From: Rhodobacterales bacterium 32-67-9
GTDB lineage: Bacteria > Pseudomonadota > Alphaproteobacteria > Rhodobacterales > Rhodobacteraceae
Length of the DNA stretch: 64,000 nt
Direction: 5' to 3'
NCBI GenBank assembly: GCA_002280515.1
Contig: NCEA01000006.1
Span: forward strand, 1-64,000
Shown here piece by piece: positions 16,285-26,570 of the stretch. Below the pieces are notes generated by a model. It saw nothing but the letters and a program-made list of their open reading frames with translations. It had not been told where the DNA came from and did not search any database. Positions within the stretch are counted from its first letter, which is position 1, and every line of letters begins with the position of its first letter. Position numbers and translations under genes: made by a program.

Positions 16285-18150
16285 TCACCCCTTCGCGTGA
16301 AAGAAGTCGTAGACCGTCTGCGCCGTCGCCGCCGAAATTCCATCGACGGCCTTCAGGTCTTCCAGGCCGGCGCGGGCGACCGCCTTGGCCGAGCCGAAAT
16401 GCCGGAGAAGCGCGCGTTTGCGGGCGGCGCCGACGCCCGGAACCTCGTCGAGCGGGGTGGCGCCAACCGCCTTGGCGCGCTTGGCGCGGTGGGCGCCGAT
16501 CGCCCAGCGGTGGGCCTCATCGCGCAGGCGCTGGACGAAGTAGAGGACCGGGGCGTTGTGCGGCAGCGCGAAGGGGCGCTTGCCCGGCCGGTGGAATTCT
16601 TCCTTACCGGCGTCGCGGTCGATGCCCTTCGCGACGCCGATCATGGCGATATCCTCGACCCCCATCTCCTCCATGATCGACGCCACGGCCGAGACCTGCC
16701 CCGCGCCGCCGTCGATCAGCAGAAGATCGGGCCAGGCCTCGGTCTCCCGATCCGGATCTTCCTTCAGGAGGCGGGCGAACCGCCGGGTCAGCACCTCTTT
16801 CATCATGCCGAAATCGTCGCCGGGCGTCAGGTCGGTGCCCTTGATATTGAACTTGCGGTACTGGCTTTTGATGAAACCCTCCGGTCCGGCGACGATCATG
16901 CCGCCGACGGCATTTGTGCCCATGATGTGCGAGTTGTCGTAGACCTCGATCCGTCGCGGCGGGGCGTCTAGGTCGAACGCCTCCGCCAGTCCTTCGAGTA
17001 GCTTCGACTGCGCGGCGCTTTCCGACATCCGGCGGGCGAGGCTTTCGCGGGCGTTGCGCGCAGCGTTCTCGACGAGCTCGGCCTTTTCCCCACGCTGGGG
17101 AACCGCGATCTCGACGCGCCGGCCGGCGCGGTCCGACAGAAGCTCGGTCATCAGGTCGGCGTCGTCGATCGGGTGACTGAGCAGGACGAGGCGCGGCGGC
17201 TCCTTGTCGGCGTAGAACTGGCCGAGGAACGCCTCCAGCACCTCCGGCTCTTCAGCGCCGGAGCCGGTCCGGGGATAGAAGTCGCGGTTGCCCCAGCTTT
17301 GATTGGCGCGAATGAAGAAGACCTGCACGCAAGCCTGCCCGCCCTCCATGTGAAGCGCCACCACATCCGCCTCGGCGACGCCGCGCGGGTTGATGCCCTG
17401 TACCTGCTGGATCTGGGTCAGCGCCTTGATCCGGTCGCGTAGGGCGGCGGCGCGTTCGAATTCCATCGCCTCCGACGCCTCTGCCATCTCGGCGGCGAGC
17501 TTGGTCTGCACCTGGGTCGAGCGGCCCTGCAGGAAGCGTTCGGCGTCGCCGACGAGGGCGCCATACTCCGCCTCGCTGACATAGCCGACGCAGGGGGCAG
17601 CACAGCGCTTGATCTGGTAGAGGAGGCAGGGCCGGGTCCGGCTCTGAAACATCGCATCGGAGCAGTTGCGCAGCAGGAAGACTTTCTGAAGCTGGTTGAG
17701 CGTCCGGTTGACCGCGCCGGCCGATGCGAAGGGGCCGTAGTAGTTGCCCTTCTCCTTCTTGGCGCCGCGGTGCTTCTTGATCTGCGGAAAGGCGTGTTCC
17801 TTCGACACGAGGATGTTCGGGAACGACTTGTCGTCGCGCAGAAGGACGTTGAAATAGGGCTTCAGCTGCTTGATCAGGTTCTGTTCGAGCAGCAGCGCCT
17901 CGGTCTCGGTCCGGGTCGTCAGGAACATCATCGACGTCGTGGCATGGATCATCCGGGCGATCCGTGCCGAATGGCCCGAGGGGCGGGCATAGTTCGACAC
18001 CCGCGCCTTGAGGTTGCGCGCCTTGCCGACGTAAAGCACCCGGCCCTCGGCATCGAGCATCCGGTAGACGCCTGGTTGCGCGGTCAGCGTCTTCAGGTAG
18101 GACTGGATCAGGGCATGACCCGAAACCTTGTCCTGCGTTGGCTCTGTCAT
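16285..18150 (-). CDS. uvrC: Excinuclease ABC subunit C
   Basis: 621 residues from the ATG at 18150 (GGAAGGGC upstream); the frame open to 18246 lacks family sequence. UvrC makes both incisions around a lesion in nucleotide excision repair. The GIY-YIG domain occupies about 23-100 ([20 protein letters not shown]), followed by the conserved [11 protein letters not shown] and [20 protein letters not shown] blocks, a UVR motif (about 205-240), the RNase H-like C-terminal nuclease ([10 protein letters not shown] and LLIDGGAGQ) and two C-terminal helix-hairpin-helix motifs ([20 protein letters not shown]). All expected parts are present. Confidence 0.97.
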   Translation of the reverse strand: MTEPTQDKVSGHALIQSYLKTLTAQPGVYRMLDAEGRVLYVGKARNLKARVSNYARPSGHSARIARMIHATTSMMFLTTRTETEALLLEQNLIKQLKPYFNVLLRDDKSFPNILVSKEHAFPQIKKHRGAKKEKGNYYGPFASAGAVNRTLNQLQKVFLLRNCSDAMFQSRTRPCLLYQIKRCAAPCVGYVSEAEYGALVGDAERFLQGRSTQVQTKLAAEMAEASEAMEFERAAALRDRIKALTQIQQVQGINPRGVAEADVVALHMEGGQACVQVFFIRANQSWGNRDFYPRTGSGAEEPEVLEAFLGQFYADKEPPRLVLLSHPIDDADLMTELLSDRAGRRVEIAVPQRGEKAELVENAARNARESLARRMSESAAQSKLLEGLAEAFDLDAPPRRIEVYDNSHIMGTNAVGGMIVAGPEGFIKSQYRKFNIKGTDLTPGDDFGMMKEVLTRRFARLLKEDPDRETEAWPDLLLIDGGAGQVSAVASIMEEMGVEDIAMIGVAKGIDRDAGKEEFHRPGKRPFALPHNAPVLYFVQRLRDEAHRWAIGAHRAKRAKAVGATPLDEVPGVGAARKRALLRHFGSAKAVARAGLEDLKAVDGISAATAQTVYDFFHAKG

Positions 18151-18341
18151 CCGTCGTGCCCTTCCCGCCGGTGCCCGCCACGGGGCGCCGATTCCCTCTT
18201 TCGGCTGCACTCTTACGCGTCGGGGCGCAAGAGAAAACCTGTCCACCCTGAAAATGTTGAGAGAATCGTAACAGATCTGTCACGCAGTCGTTACAAGTGG
18301 ACAAGTCAAGCCCCGGCGACCGGATATCCGGTCCAAAACCG

Positions 18342-19121
18342 CTAGTTCACACCCAAAACATCGGGGGTCTTCCAGCCAAGGTGCTGGCCGCCGTCGACAC
18401 AGAGAAGCTGCCCCGTGACGGCGGGCGCATCGAGGAAATATCCCAGCGCCGCGCAGATATCGTCCGGGTTGGCACCCCGGCCGAGAACCGAGCCGGCCCG
18501 CTGGGCGCGGAACTGGTCGTCGGTCTGTTGCGCGCCTTGCAGGGTGGAACCCGGCCCGATCGCATTGACGCGGACGTCGGGGCCGAGGGCGCGGGCAGCG
18601 GTCTGGGTAAAGGCCCAGAGCCCCATCTTGGCCACCGTGTAGGACATGAATTCCGGCGTCAACTTGCGCACCCGTTGATCCAGCATGTTGACGACCAGCG
18701 CCGCCGCCCTCTTCTCGCCGCCATCGGACGTGGCCCTCGGAGCCTGAGCGGCGAAGTCCTGGGTCAGGACGATGGGCGCGCGCAGGTTCGACTCGATGTG
18801 GCGGTCCCAGCTGTCGCGGGTCATCGTGCGGATATTGTCGTACTCGAAGACCGAAGCGTTGTTGACGAGAACCGTCAGCGGCCCGCCCAGTGCCTCGGCC
18901 GCGCGGCCGACGAGGCCCCGCGTCTCGGCCTCGACCAGAAGATCGGCGCGCAGCGTCGCGGCCCTGACGCCAAGCGCGCGGGCCTCCCGCGCCAGATCTT
19001 CGGCCGCCTCGGCCGACGTCGCGTAGTGGATCGCAACGTCATGGCCGCGACCGGCAAGGTAAAGCACCATCGCCCGGCCAAGCCGGTGCGCGGCGCCGGT
19101 GACGAGTGCCCGGCCGGTCAC
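18342..19121 (-). CDS. Short-chain dehydrogenase/reductase, FolM/pteridine-reductase-like
   Basis: 259 residues from a GTG that overlaps the previous stop as GTGA. Classical SDR features: the nucleotide-binding motif TGAAHRLGRAM at 8-18, LVNNASVFEYD near 85-95, and the catalytic YTVAK (about 161-165). The TGAAHRLG form of the glycine motif and the short C terminus resemble FolM (dihydromonapterin reductase) and pteridine reductases, but the substrate cannot be fixed. It is third in a unit with the S49 peptidase and a small zinc-ribbon-like protein. Confidence 0.85.
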   Translation of the reverse strand: MTGRALVTGAAHRLGRAMVLYLAGRGHDVAIHYATSAEAAEDLAREARALGVRAATLRADLLVEAETRGLVGRAAEALGGPLTVLVNNASVFEYDNIRTMTRDSWDRHIESNLRAPIVLTQDFAAQAPRATSDGGEKRAAALVVNMLDQRVRKLTPEFMSYTVAKMGLWAFTQTAARALGPDVRVNAIGPGSTLQGAQQTDDQFRAQRAGSVLGRGANPDDICAALGYFLDAPAVTGQLLCVDGGQHLGWKTPDVLGVN

Positions 19122-19285
19122 CCCTTGGCCCCGCAGTCGCAGGGGCCGCTACCGATCCTGGACCGTCCGCATTCTGGGCAACGCGCCGCCGAGAGACGCT
19201 TTGGTCCGCGGCCCGGAAACCGGAGCCGGCCGAAAAGCGCGAGCACCGCCATGCCGATCAGAAAGAAGGTGAAGATCTTGACCAT
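19118..19285 (-). CDS. Small membrane protein with zinc-ribbon-like cysteines
   Basis: 55 residues from the ATG at 19285, one base after the S49 peptidase stop; the stop overlaps the next GTG. The first 18 residues are a single hydrophobic segment (VKIFTFFLIGMAVLALFG), and the tail has CPECGR and CDCG, giving four cysteines in two pairs that could bind zinc. I do not recognise a named family. Its placement directly behind a membrane peptidase suggests a partner or an accessory role, which is inference. Confidence 0.7.
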   Translation of the reverse strand: MVKIFTFFLIGMAVLALFGRLRFPGRGPKRLSAARCPECGRSRIGSGPCDCGAKG

Positions 19286-19286
19286 G

Positions 19287-20087
19287 TCAGAGCCCGTACC
19301 GCGCCCAGAGCGCGCGGTCCTCCATCTGGTCCAGCGCCTCGCCCAGTACGCGGGCACCGAAGCGCTGGAACAGCGATTTCTTCACGCCGTAGGGCACCAG
19401 CTTCACCTTGTCACCGTAAAGCGACTTCAGCTTCGGCGCCATGTGGGCGATGCCGTCGGCCAGCCCCTCGGCCACCGCCGCCTGCCCCACCCAGACATCG
19501 CCGGTGAAAAGGTCTTTCTCAGCCAGCTTGCCGTGGCGCCGGCCGGTGACCTGCGCCTTGAAGGCCTCGTGAATCGGGTCGAGGATCGCCCGCAGCCGCG
19601 CCACGTCCTCGGGTTTTTCGGGACGGAACGGGTCAAGGAAGCTTTTCGACTTGCCGGCTGTATGCACCCGCCGCTCTATCCCGTGGCGGGAGAGCAGGTC
19701 AGGAAAGCCGAAGCTGGCCGAAATGACGCCGATGGACCCGACGACCGAGCTTGGATCGACCCAGATATCGTCGCCGGCGGTGGCGAGCCAGTAGCCGCCG
19801 GACGCCGCAACGTCCTCGACGAAGGCATGGACGGGGATCTTCTTTTCAACCGCCAGCCGTCGGATCCGCGCGGCGATCAGGGCCGACTGCACCGGCGAGC
19901 CGCCCGGCGAATTGATCGCCAGCGCCACCGCCCTGGGCTTGCCGCGCCCGAAGGCACGCTCGATCACCGGGGCCAGCGAGGCGTCGTTCAGCCCTGCCCC
20001 CATGCGACCGCCCGAGGATATGACGCCCTGAAGGCGAATGACCGCGACCCGCGGCGGCGATTTGAGGAATGGGATGAAGCGTCTCAT
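19287..20087 (-). CDS. S49-family (SohB/SppA-like) serine peptidase
   Basis: 266 residues from the ATG at 20087; an upstream TTG at 20123 is a poorer start. The fold is ClpP-like, with INSPGGSPVQS near residue 60, the nucleophile Ser in VAASGGYWLA and GSIGVISASFG following it. Single-domain S49 peptidases degrade or process membrane-associated peptides. There is no classical signal peptide; the N-terminal MRRFIPFLK stretch could bring it to the membrane. It leads a three-gene unit with a 55-residue membrane protein and an SDR. Confidence 0.88.
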   Translation of the reverse strand: MRRFIPFLKSPPRVAVIRLQGVISSGGRMGAGLNDASLAPVIERAFGRGKPRAVALAINSPGGSPVQSALIAARIRRLAVEKKIPVHAFVEDVAASGGYWLATAGDDIWVDPSSVVGSIGVISASFGFPDLLSRHGIERRVHTAGKSKSFLDPFRPEKPEDVARLRAILDPIHEAFKAQVTGRRHGKLAEKDLFTGDVWVGQAAVAEGLADGIAHMAPKLKSLYGDKVKLVPYGVKKSLFQRFGARVLGEALDQMEDRALWARYGL

Positions 20088-20166
20088 GGATTCCCATGTA
20101 ATCCGGGGGGGCTTTGTCGACAATAGCTGCCTTCCCCGTCCCGGCCCGGCCCGCTAGTGTCGCGCC

Positions 20167-21051
20167 ATGATCGACAAGCTCGAAATGTTCATCGCCCTCG
20201 CCAACGAACGCCATTTCGGCCGCGCCGCAGAGGTCGTGGGCGTGACCCAGCCGTCGCTTTCCTCGGCGCTCCGGCAACTGGAGGACCATCTGGGCGTGAA
20301 GCTCGTCTTTCGCGGCTCGCGCTTTCAGGGGCTGACGCCCGAGGGGCAGCGGGTTCTCGACTGGGCGCTCAGGATCGTCGGCGACGCGCGGACCATGCGG
20401 GAAGAGATGCGGGCACTAAAGCAGGGCGTCTCGGGCAATCTTCGGATCGGGGTGATCCCGACGGCCCTGCCGATGATCGCGCAACTGACGCTTCCGTTCC
20501 TCGACCGTAATCCGAGCGTCGACCTCACGATCCTGTCGCGCACGTCGATCGAGATCCTCGACGGGATCGAGCGGCTGGAACTGGATGCCGGCATCACCTA
20601 TCTCGACAACGAGCCCCTCGGGCGGGTCAGTCAGGTCGCGCTCTACCGCGAGAGCTACCGGCTTCTCGTCGCCGCCGCATCCCCCCTCGCCCGCCGCCGC
20701 TCCATTACCTGGGCAGAGGTGGCGGACCTGCCGCTTTGCCTTCTGACCGGCGACATGCAGAACCGCCGCATTGTCAACCAGCATCTCGCCGAAGCAGGGG
20801 CGGCGGCGAAGGCGACGGTGGAGTCGAATTCGACGATCGCCCTTATCGCCCATGTCGCGACCGGCCGCTGGGTCTCGATCGTGCCGGAAACGCTCGCCGG
20901 GATGCACGGCGCGGAGTCGACGTTCAAGGCGATCCCGATCGTGAAGCCGGAGGCGAGCCATCTGGTCGGCCTGATCGCCGCTCTGCGCGAACCGCACACG
21001 CCGGTGCTGGGCGCCCTTCTCGATCAGGCGCGGAAGGTGGCGTCGGTCTAG
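20167..21051 (+). CDS. LysR-family transcriptional regulator
   Basis: 294 residues. The helix-turn-helix lies at about 1-60 (MFIALANERHFGRAAEVVGVTQPSLSSALRQLE), followed by a CysB/CbbR-like effector domain (LRIGVIPTALPMIAQL through GRWVSIVPETLA). It is divergent from the S49 peptidase gene, with only 79 bp between starts, and convergent with the lytic transglycosylase gene. The sequence resembles LysR proteins found beside formate dehydrogenase operons in related bacteria, but no such operon is in the window, so the target is unknown. Confidence 0.9.
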   Translation: MIDKLEMFIALANERHFGRAAEVVGVTQPSLSSALRQLEDHLGVKLVFRGSRFQGLTPEGQRVLDWALRIVGDARTMREEMRALKQGVSGNLRIGVIPTALPMIAQLTLPFLDRNPSVDLTILSRTSIEILDGIERLELDAGITYLDNEPLGRVSQVALYRESYRLLVAAASPLARRRSITWAEVADLPLCLLTGDMQNRRIVNQHLAEAGAAAKATVESNSTIALIAHVATGRWVSIVPETLAGMHGAESTFKAIPIVKPEASHLVGLIAALREPHTPVLGALLDQARKVASV

Positions 21052-21068
21052 GTGTTCAGCCAGACGCC

Positions 21069-23015
21069 TCAGCGCCCCTTCAACTCCTCGGTGAAGTTCA
21101 TGGGCCCGGTCTTGCCCGAGAGCCGCGCCCGGTAGATCGGCAGGCTTTCGGCCACCCGCATCACGTAGGTCTGGGTCTCGCGGAACGGGATCGCCTCGAT
21201 CCAGTCGACGGGATCGACACCCTCGGCGCGGGGGTCGCCCAACTCCGCGATCCATTGCCGCGACCGGCCGGGGCCGGCGTTGTAACCGGCAGCGACGAGA
21301 AGCGGCGAATTGCCGAACTCGCCCACCAGCTCATCAAGATAGGCAGCACCAAGCCGGGCATTGTATTGCCAGTCCGTGGTGAGCTTGCCGGGCTCGTAGC
21401 TGACCCCGATCTTCTTCGCCATCATCTTGGCAGTGCCCGGCATCACCTGCATCAACCCGCGCGCCCCGGCGTACGAGACGACCGTGGCGTTGAACTCGCT
21501 TTCCCGCCGCGCGATCGAAAGTGCAAGCTCCGGCCTGACCGGCAGGTCGAGGCCGGAGAGCGCCGGCACCGGGAAATAGGCCGAGGGCCAGATCACGCCC
21601 TTTTCGGCGGCCGCCTTGGCAAGCGACAGCGCGACATAGGATTCCTTCGCCTCGATCGCCATGCCGGCGAGCGCGCCAAGCTCGTAGCCCGAAAGCCCCT
21701 CGCCCAGATGCAGCAGAAACCGCGCAGCCAGGGTCTCGTCCCCGGCAGCCATCAGTTCGCGCGCGGCGAGAAAGACGCTGGAGTTGGCGACCGGCAGGCT
21801 CCGCCAGTCGGGATAGGTCTCACCTCCCGCCATCGCCGGCGAGAGCGGCAAGCCGACCTTCTCGGCAGAAAGGACGCCGTAAAACGAGGTCGGATAACGG
21901 GCGCCTTCGGCATAGGCGGCACGGGCATTGCCGGTATCGCCCAGCGCCTCGTAGGCTCGGCCGCGCCAGTAGCCGGCACGGGCGAGGCTGATCGGTCCGT
22001 TCACCGCCTTGGCGAAGCGGTCGAAATGGCCAAGCGCGGTCTTCGCGTCGCCGAGCTTTCTCAGCGCGATATAGCCGGCGAGCCACTCGAGATCGGCAAA
22101 GTCGTCGCCCCGGGCAAGATGGTGGTTCGCCGCCATCCGGTAGGCGCGGCCCGGATCGCCCTCGCGCATTTCCTTGCGGGCGAGCCGCCGGCGCCAATCG
22201 GCCCATTGTGCCGGATCGCCGAGCGCCTCGGCGCTGGCAGAGCGCTCCAGCAGAAGCTCATCGGCGCTGTCGTAAAGATCCTTGCGGATCCGCCAGCGAA
22301 AGCGGTCATAGGCGAGGCCGCCCGAATTCGCCGCCTTTTCCGGTAGCGCCGCGATGAGCGCGTCGATGCCATTGTCGTCCGCCTGAAGCGCCACGCGAGC
22401 TTCGGCGATGGCGCGGGTATAGGCGCCGTTCAGCGGCAGCATCCGGCGCACGTCGGCGATGTTGCCAGCCCTGAGCATGGCAGCCGTGCGACCATCGTGA
22501 TGGTCCGCCAGCAGCGGCCCGTGCCGGGCGACGAAGAGCGCGTGCTCGGCATCGGTCATCGCAAGGCTCCGCCAGGCGCGCACGGCTTCCTCCGCCGCCG
22601 CCCGGCCCTGCCCCTTGGCCTGCAAGGCCGCGATCAGCGCGAGGCTTCCGGTGCCAGTCTGCGGCTTGCCGCCGGCGAAATAGCCGATCACAGTGTCGGA
22701 TGGCGTATCTTCGGCGATCACCGCCTCGCCCTTCTGGCGCAGGTAGGGCAGGCCCGGCCAGTCCGGATAGCGTGCGAGGAAGGCGACATATTCGTCGAAG
22801 CCGCCCTTGCCGTCGCGCAGCCGCTCCCAGTCGATCACGGCGGCGGCGAGCGGCCCGGCGGCGCGCGCCTGAGCCACCGCCGCGGGCCAGTCGCGCGCAT
22901 CGGCTGCCGCAAGTGCCGCGCGGAAGGCGCCCGGATCATCGGCGCGGGCCGCAGCGCTTAGACTGAGGGAAAGGACCAGCACCAGTGGCGCCGACCTGAC
23001 AAGGGGACCGAACAT
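21069..23015 (-). CDS. slt: Soluble lytic murein transglycosylase
   Basis: 648 residues from the ATG at 23015, giving a normal signal peptide (MFGPLVRSAP... SLSAAARA, cleavage near residue 25). A long alpha-helical U-domain (about 30-470) precedes the C-terminal lysozyme-like domain: the catalytic Glu is in ALSIARRESEFNA, followed by GARGLMQVMPGTA and AAGYNAGPGR, the three SLT motifs. It cleaves peptidoglycan in the periplasm with formation of 1,6-anhydromuramic products. It is divergent from dapA with 148 bp between; this gap contains TTTTCCCCAAGGA, a sequence that recurs in other gaps of the window. Confidence 0.93.
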   Translation of the reverse strand: MFGPLVRSAPLVLVLSLSLSAAARADDPGAFRAALAAADARDWPAAVAQARAAGPLAAAVIDWERLRDGKGGFDEYVAFLARYPDWPGLPYLRQKGEAVIAEDTPSDTVIGYFAGGKPQTGTGSLALIAALQAKGQGRAAAEEAVRAWRSLAMTDAEHALFVARHGPLLADHHDGRTAAMLRAGNIADVRRMLPLNGAYTRAIAEARVALQADDNGIDALIAALPEKAANSGGLAYDRFRWRIRKDLYDSADELLLERSASAEALGDPAQWADWRRRLARKEMREGDPGRAYRMAANHHLARGDDFADLEWLAGYIALRKLGDAKTALGHFDRFAKAVNGPISLARAGYWRGRAYEALGDTGNARAAYAEGARYPTSFYGVLSAEKVGLPLSPAMAGGETYPDWRSLPVANSSVFLAARELMAAGDETLAARFLLHLGEGLSGYELGALAGMAIEAKESYVALSLAKAAAEKGVIWPSAYFPVPALSGLDLPVRPELALSIARRESEFNATVVSYAGARGLMQVMPGTAKMMAKKIGVSYEPGKLTTDWQYNARLGAAYLDELVGEFGNSPLLVAAGYNAGPGRSRQWIAELGDPRAEGVDPVDWIEAIPFRETQTYVMRVAESLPIYRARLSGKTGPMNFTEELKGR

Positions 23016-23163
23016 GGTTTCGCACTGCCTCGATATATTTTCCCCAAGGATAACGCACCCTGCGGCGCCCGCAACACACAAACTTGGCAAGGCTGTCCGA
23101 TCCCTATAGGTTCCGCGCGATTTCAACGGGCGAGTCTCGCCCAGCACACCAAAGGAGCGTGTC

Positions 23164-24039
23164 ATGTTCAAAGGGTCCTACGTTGCCCTCGTCACGCCGT
23201 TCAAGGACGGCGCGGTGGATTGGAACGCTCTGAAAAAACTCGTGGACTGGCATATCGCCGAAGGTACGCACGGGCTCGTCCCCGTCGGCACGACCGGCGA
23301 AAGCCCGACGCTGAGCCACGAGGAACACGGCCAGGTCATCGAGGCCGTTGTCAAGGCCGCCGCCGGCCGGGTGAAGGTCATCGCCGGGGCCGGATCGAAC
23401 AACACAGCCGAAGGGATCGCGCTGATCCAGCATGCCGAACGCGCGGGCGCGGATGCAGCCCTTGTCGTGACGCCCTATTACAACAAGCCCACCCAGCGCG
23501 GGCTTTACGCTCATTTCAAGGCGATGCACGACGCCTCGACCCTGCCGATCATCATCTACAACATCCCGCCGCGTTCGGTCGTCGACATGAGCCCCGAGAC
23601 AATGGGCGAACTGGCGAAACTGCCGCGCATCGTCGGCGTCAAGGACGCGACCGGCAAGATCGAGCGGGTGAGCCAGCAGCGCGCCGCCTGCGGCAAGGAT
23701 TTCATCCAGCTGTCGGGCGAGGATGCGACCGCGCTCGGCTTCAACGCGCAAGGTGGTGTCGGCTGCATCTCGGTCACCGCGAATGTCGCGCCGAAGCTCT
23801 GTGCCGAGTTCCAGGAGGCGACGCTGGCGGGCGACTACGCGACCGCGCTTGGCTACCAGGACCGGCTGATGCCGCTCCATGAGGCGATCTTCATCGAACC
23901 GGGCCTCGCGGGCGCGAAATACGGGTTGTCGAAGCTCGGCCTCTGCTCGGAAGAAGTCCGCTCGCCGCTGACGACGCTCCTGCCCGAGACCAAGGCGAAG
24001 ATCGACGCGGCGATGCGCCATGCGGGGCTTGTGAACTAG
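23164..24039 (+). CDS. dapA: 4-hydroxy-tetrahydrodipicolinate synthase
   Basis: 291 residues; AAAGGAG stands 7 bases before the ATG. It condenses pyruvate with aspartate semialdehyde, the first committed step to diaminopimelate and lysine. The Schiff-base lysine is K160 (GVKDATGK), with the catalytic Tyr132 (IYNIPPR), Thr43-Thr44 (VGTTGES) and the tetramer-interface YYNKPTQRG. Length and motifs are standard. A perfect GC-rich hairpin follows 27 bp after the stop. Confidence 0.97.
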   Translation: MFKGSYVALVTPFKDGAVDWNALKKLVDWHIAEGTHGLVPVGTTGESPTLSHEEHGQVIEAVVKAAAGRVKVIAGAGSNNTAEGIALIQHAERAGADAALVVTPYYNKPTQRGLYAHFKAMHDASTLPIIIYNIPPRSVVDMSPETMGELAKLPRIVGVKDATGKIERVSQQRAACGKDFIQLSGEDATALGFNAQGGVGCISVTANVAPKLCAEFQEATLAGDYATALGYQDRLMPLHEAIFIEPGLAGAKYGLSKLGLCSEEVRSPLTTLLPETKAKIDAAMRHAGLVN

Positions 24040-24065
24040 GCGATACGATTTTTCTTGGCACTGAC

Positions 24066-24088
24066 GGCCCGGGCGACCAGCCCGGGCC
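24066..24088 (+). terminator. Hairpin downstream of dapA
   Basis: GGCCCGGGC and GCCCGGGCC form a perfect 9-bp stem around the loop GACCA, 27 bp past the dapA stop. No T tract follows, as is common for such hairpins in GC-rich genomes. The rest of the gap to 24323 shows no gene. Confidence 0.6.
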
Positions 24089-24323
24089 GCGCCCCCGGGA
24101 GGGCGCATGGCAACGTCAGCCTCACGACATCCGTTGGAGGCATGTGGCGCGATAAAGCGCACCGCTCAGCCGGGGCCGGGCGCCCTCCCGAGATCGGACG
24201 CGGCCCTCCGCGCGTCGTTCGCGGCATTTGTGCCGGATTACCGGCACCTAGCAAACATCCGGTCTGTTCAAACCGGCCGCGCCGGGCTAGCCATTTGATC
24301 ATATCCCCGACGGAGAGCCCGAC

Positions 24324-25982
24324 ATGACGCCCGACATGATCCTGACCAATGCGCGCATCCTGACGATGGACCCCGACCGGCCGCGCGCCGAGGCGGTCGC
24401 GCTCGGCTCCGGCCGGATCGTCGCCGTCGGTGCGCGCGCCGATATTGAACCGTTGGCCGGCCCGGACACCGAGATCATCGACTGCCAGGGTGCCACGCTG
24501 CTACCCGGCTTCGTCGAGAGCCACCTGCACCTCGTCCTCGGCGGGGCGGAGCTTGCGCATCTGCAACTCGGCCATGTCGAGGGCGAAGCGGCGCTGACCC
24601 GCGCTTTTCGCGACTTCGCGGCAAGCCATCCCGAACGGCCGCTGCTGATGGCGCAGGGCGGGCATTACGCGATGCTCGACCATCCGATGGGCCGCCACGA
24701 CCTCGACCGGATCATCGCCGACCGGCCGATCGCGATCACCGCACATGACCATCACACCGTCTGGGCCAACACCGCCGCCCTGAAAGCGGCAGGCATCCTC
24801 AATGGCGCGACGACGCCGCACGGGCACGAGGTGGTGATGGGGGCGGACGGCCTCGCCACCGGCGAGTTGCGCGAGTTCGAAGCCTTCGCGCCAGTCATCG
24901 CACTTGGCGGCGAGGCGCGGCTGAACCTCGGGATCGCGACCGGGGCGGAACCGTCGCCCTGGCCCTCAGAGGCCGAGCAGGCCATCGACCGCGCCAAGGT
25001 CGCCGCCGGCCTTGCCCATTGCGCCAAGCATGGCATCACCTCGATGGTGAACATGGACGGCAACCGTTACACGCTCGAACTTCTGCGCGGGCTCCAGCGC
25101 GAAGGTGGACTGACGGCGCGGGTCAAGGTGCCGTTCCACTTCAAGCCGCACATGGAGCTGACGGAGCTGGACCGCGCCGACGAGATGACGCGCGACTTCG
25201 ACGACGAATGGCTATCCTGCGGCTTCGTCAAGTTCTTCATGGACGGCGTCATCGACAGCCGCACCGCCTACATGCTGAACGACTATCCCGGCCATCCGGG
25301 GCACCGGTCCGAGCCGCTTTTCCCCGGCCCGCGCTTCAACGAGATCGCGACCGAGGTCGACCGGCGCGGCCTCCAGATCGCGGTCCATGCGATCGGAGAC
25401 GGGGCGGTCAGGACGACCATCGACGGCTTTGATGCCGCGCAGATGGCCAACGGCCGGCGCGACAGCCGCCACCGGATCGAACATATCGAATTGATCGACC
25501 CGGCCGACATTCCCCGCCTCGGTGCACTCGGCATCACCGCGTCGGTGCAGCCGCCGCATGCACCGGGGGCGATGGATTTTGCGCTGTTGCCGACCATCGA
25601 CACGATCGGGCGGGGGCGGCTCAAGGACGCCTATCTGTGCCGGACGCTGGCCGAGGCCGGCGCCCCCCTCGCCTTCGCCTCGGACTGGCCGGTGACGGAT
25701 GTCTCGGTCCTGCGCGGCATCGGCGCGGCGCTGACCCGGAAACCCTATGACGCCCCCGGCACCGGGGACGAACGGGTCGACCTGATGCGCACGCTCCACG
25801 CCTACACCGCCGGCGGCGCATGGGCCGCGCATCGCGATCATCTGACCGGCACGGTACGACCGGGACTGGCTGCGGACCTCGTCGTCCTGTCCGGCGATAT
25901 CGAGGCGACACCGGCCGGCGAGGTGGCAGCGATGTCGGTCGCCCTCACGATCTGCGGCGGTCGCGTGACCTACCGGCGCTGA
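24324..25982 (+). CDS. Amidohydrolase family 3 protein (YtcJ-like)
   Basis: 552 residues starting MTPDMILTNARILTMD, the usual beginning of the beta-sandwich domain. The metal-dependent TIM barrel shows GFVESHLHLVLGG (first HxH) near residue 67, the HDHHTVW segment near 142, KFFMDGVIDSRTAYM (position of the bridging lysine, KFFMDG), HAIGDGAV, RHRIEHIE and FASDWPVTD (catalytic Asp). Members hydrolyse amide or related bonds in cyclic or acyl compounds, but the substrate is rarely known. It is transcribed alone, with the ion-channel gene convergent. Confidence 0.88.
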   Translation: MTPDMILTNARILTMDPDRPRAEAVALGSGRIVAVGARADIEPLAGPDTEIIDCQGATLLPGFVESHLHLVLGGAELAHLQLGHVEGEAALTRAFRDFAASHPERPLLMAQGGHYAMLDHPMGRHDLDRIIADRPIAITAHDHHTVWANTAALKAAGILNGATTPHGHEVVMGADGLATGELREFEAFAPVIALGGEARLNLGIATGAEPSPWPSEAEQAIDRAKVAAGLAHCAKHGITSMVNMDGNRYTLELLRGLQREGGLTARVKVPFHFKPHMELTELDRADEMTRDFDDEWLSCGFVKFFMDGVIDSRTAYMLNDYPGHPGHRSEPLFPGPRFNEIATEVDRRGLQIAVHAIGDGAVRTTIDGFDAAQMANGRRDSRHRIEHIELIDPADIPRLGALGITASVQPPHAPGAMDFALLPTIDTIGRGRLKDAYLCRTLAEAGAPLAFASDWPVTDVSVLRGIGAALTRKPYDAPGTGDERVDLMRTLHAYTAGGAWAAHRDHLTGTVRPGLAADLVVLSGDIEATPAGEVAAMSVALTICGGRVTYRR

Positions 25983-26021
25983 CAAGCCCAGGAAGCGCGG
26001 CTTGCCGGGCGCGCCGGCGCC

Positions 26022-26465
26022 TCAGATCTTGCGCTTTCTGGCTTCCATCTGGCCGATCCGGACATGGCGCAGCACCTCGACCAGCATCGCGGTCAGCAGG
26101 CCCATGCTCAAAAGCCCGTTCGCTGCGGCCATCCCGCCGAGCAACCGCCACTGATGCGGCAAGAGGATGTCGCCAAACCCGAGCGTGGTGAACGCGACGA
26201 GCGAGAAATAGACCGAGGCCTCCATCGTCACGAAAATGTCGAGTGCCCGCAGCGCGAGGGCCCAGATCCAGACCCCCGCCGTCACCATGCCGAGCACCCA
26301 GACCACCGTCACCGACAGTACCAGCGCCAGCTTTGGCCGGTGCGGTTCCCGCAAAAGCCAGGGGTGCGACCGCATCAGCACAACCTCGAGCGCCCAGAAG
26401 GCGAGCCCGGAAATCAGGATCGACATCAGCATCAGCAGCGTGCCGAGCGCGATCTGAATGAACAT
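26022..26465 (-). CDS. Two-transmembrane ion channel (potassium channel family)
   Basis: 147 residues from the ATG at 26465, which has GGAGG 8 bases upstream. Three to four hydrophobic segments are visible: 3-31, 44-72, a pore helix with the filter, and 111-135. The selectivity filter reads TTLGFGD, a variant of the potassium consensus TVGYGD with Leu and Phe, as in several bacterial Ion_trans_2 proteins. There is no C-terminal RCK domain, only a short basic tail, so gating is not apparent. It is divergent from smpB. Confidence 0.82.
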   Translation of the reverse strand: MFIQIALGTLLMLMSILISGLAFWALEVVLMRSHPWLLREPHRPKLALVLSVTVVWVLGMVTAGVWIWALALRALDIFVTMEASVYFSLVAFTTLGFGDILLPHQWRLLGGMAAANGLLSMGLLTAMLVEVLRHVRIGQMEARKRKI

Positions 26466-26570
26466 GGGAAACTCCTCCGGCTTCTGTTCCACGCGATTCT
26501 GCCCGAACCTTTGCGGGCGCGAAAGCCCCGACTGGACAGAACCCTGCCGCTCACCTATCTCGTGCAGGTC

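Noticed and set aside
15878..16288. A 136-codon minus-strand open frame between uvrC and pgsA
   Set aside because: Arg/Pro-rich without domain or ribosome site, and it runs antisense to the transposase remnant.
23075..23110. dapA promoter TTGGCA with TATAGG
   Set aside because: The spacing is only 15 bases and the -10 match is poor, so I do not list it as a feature.
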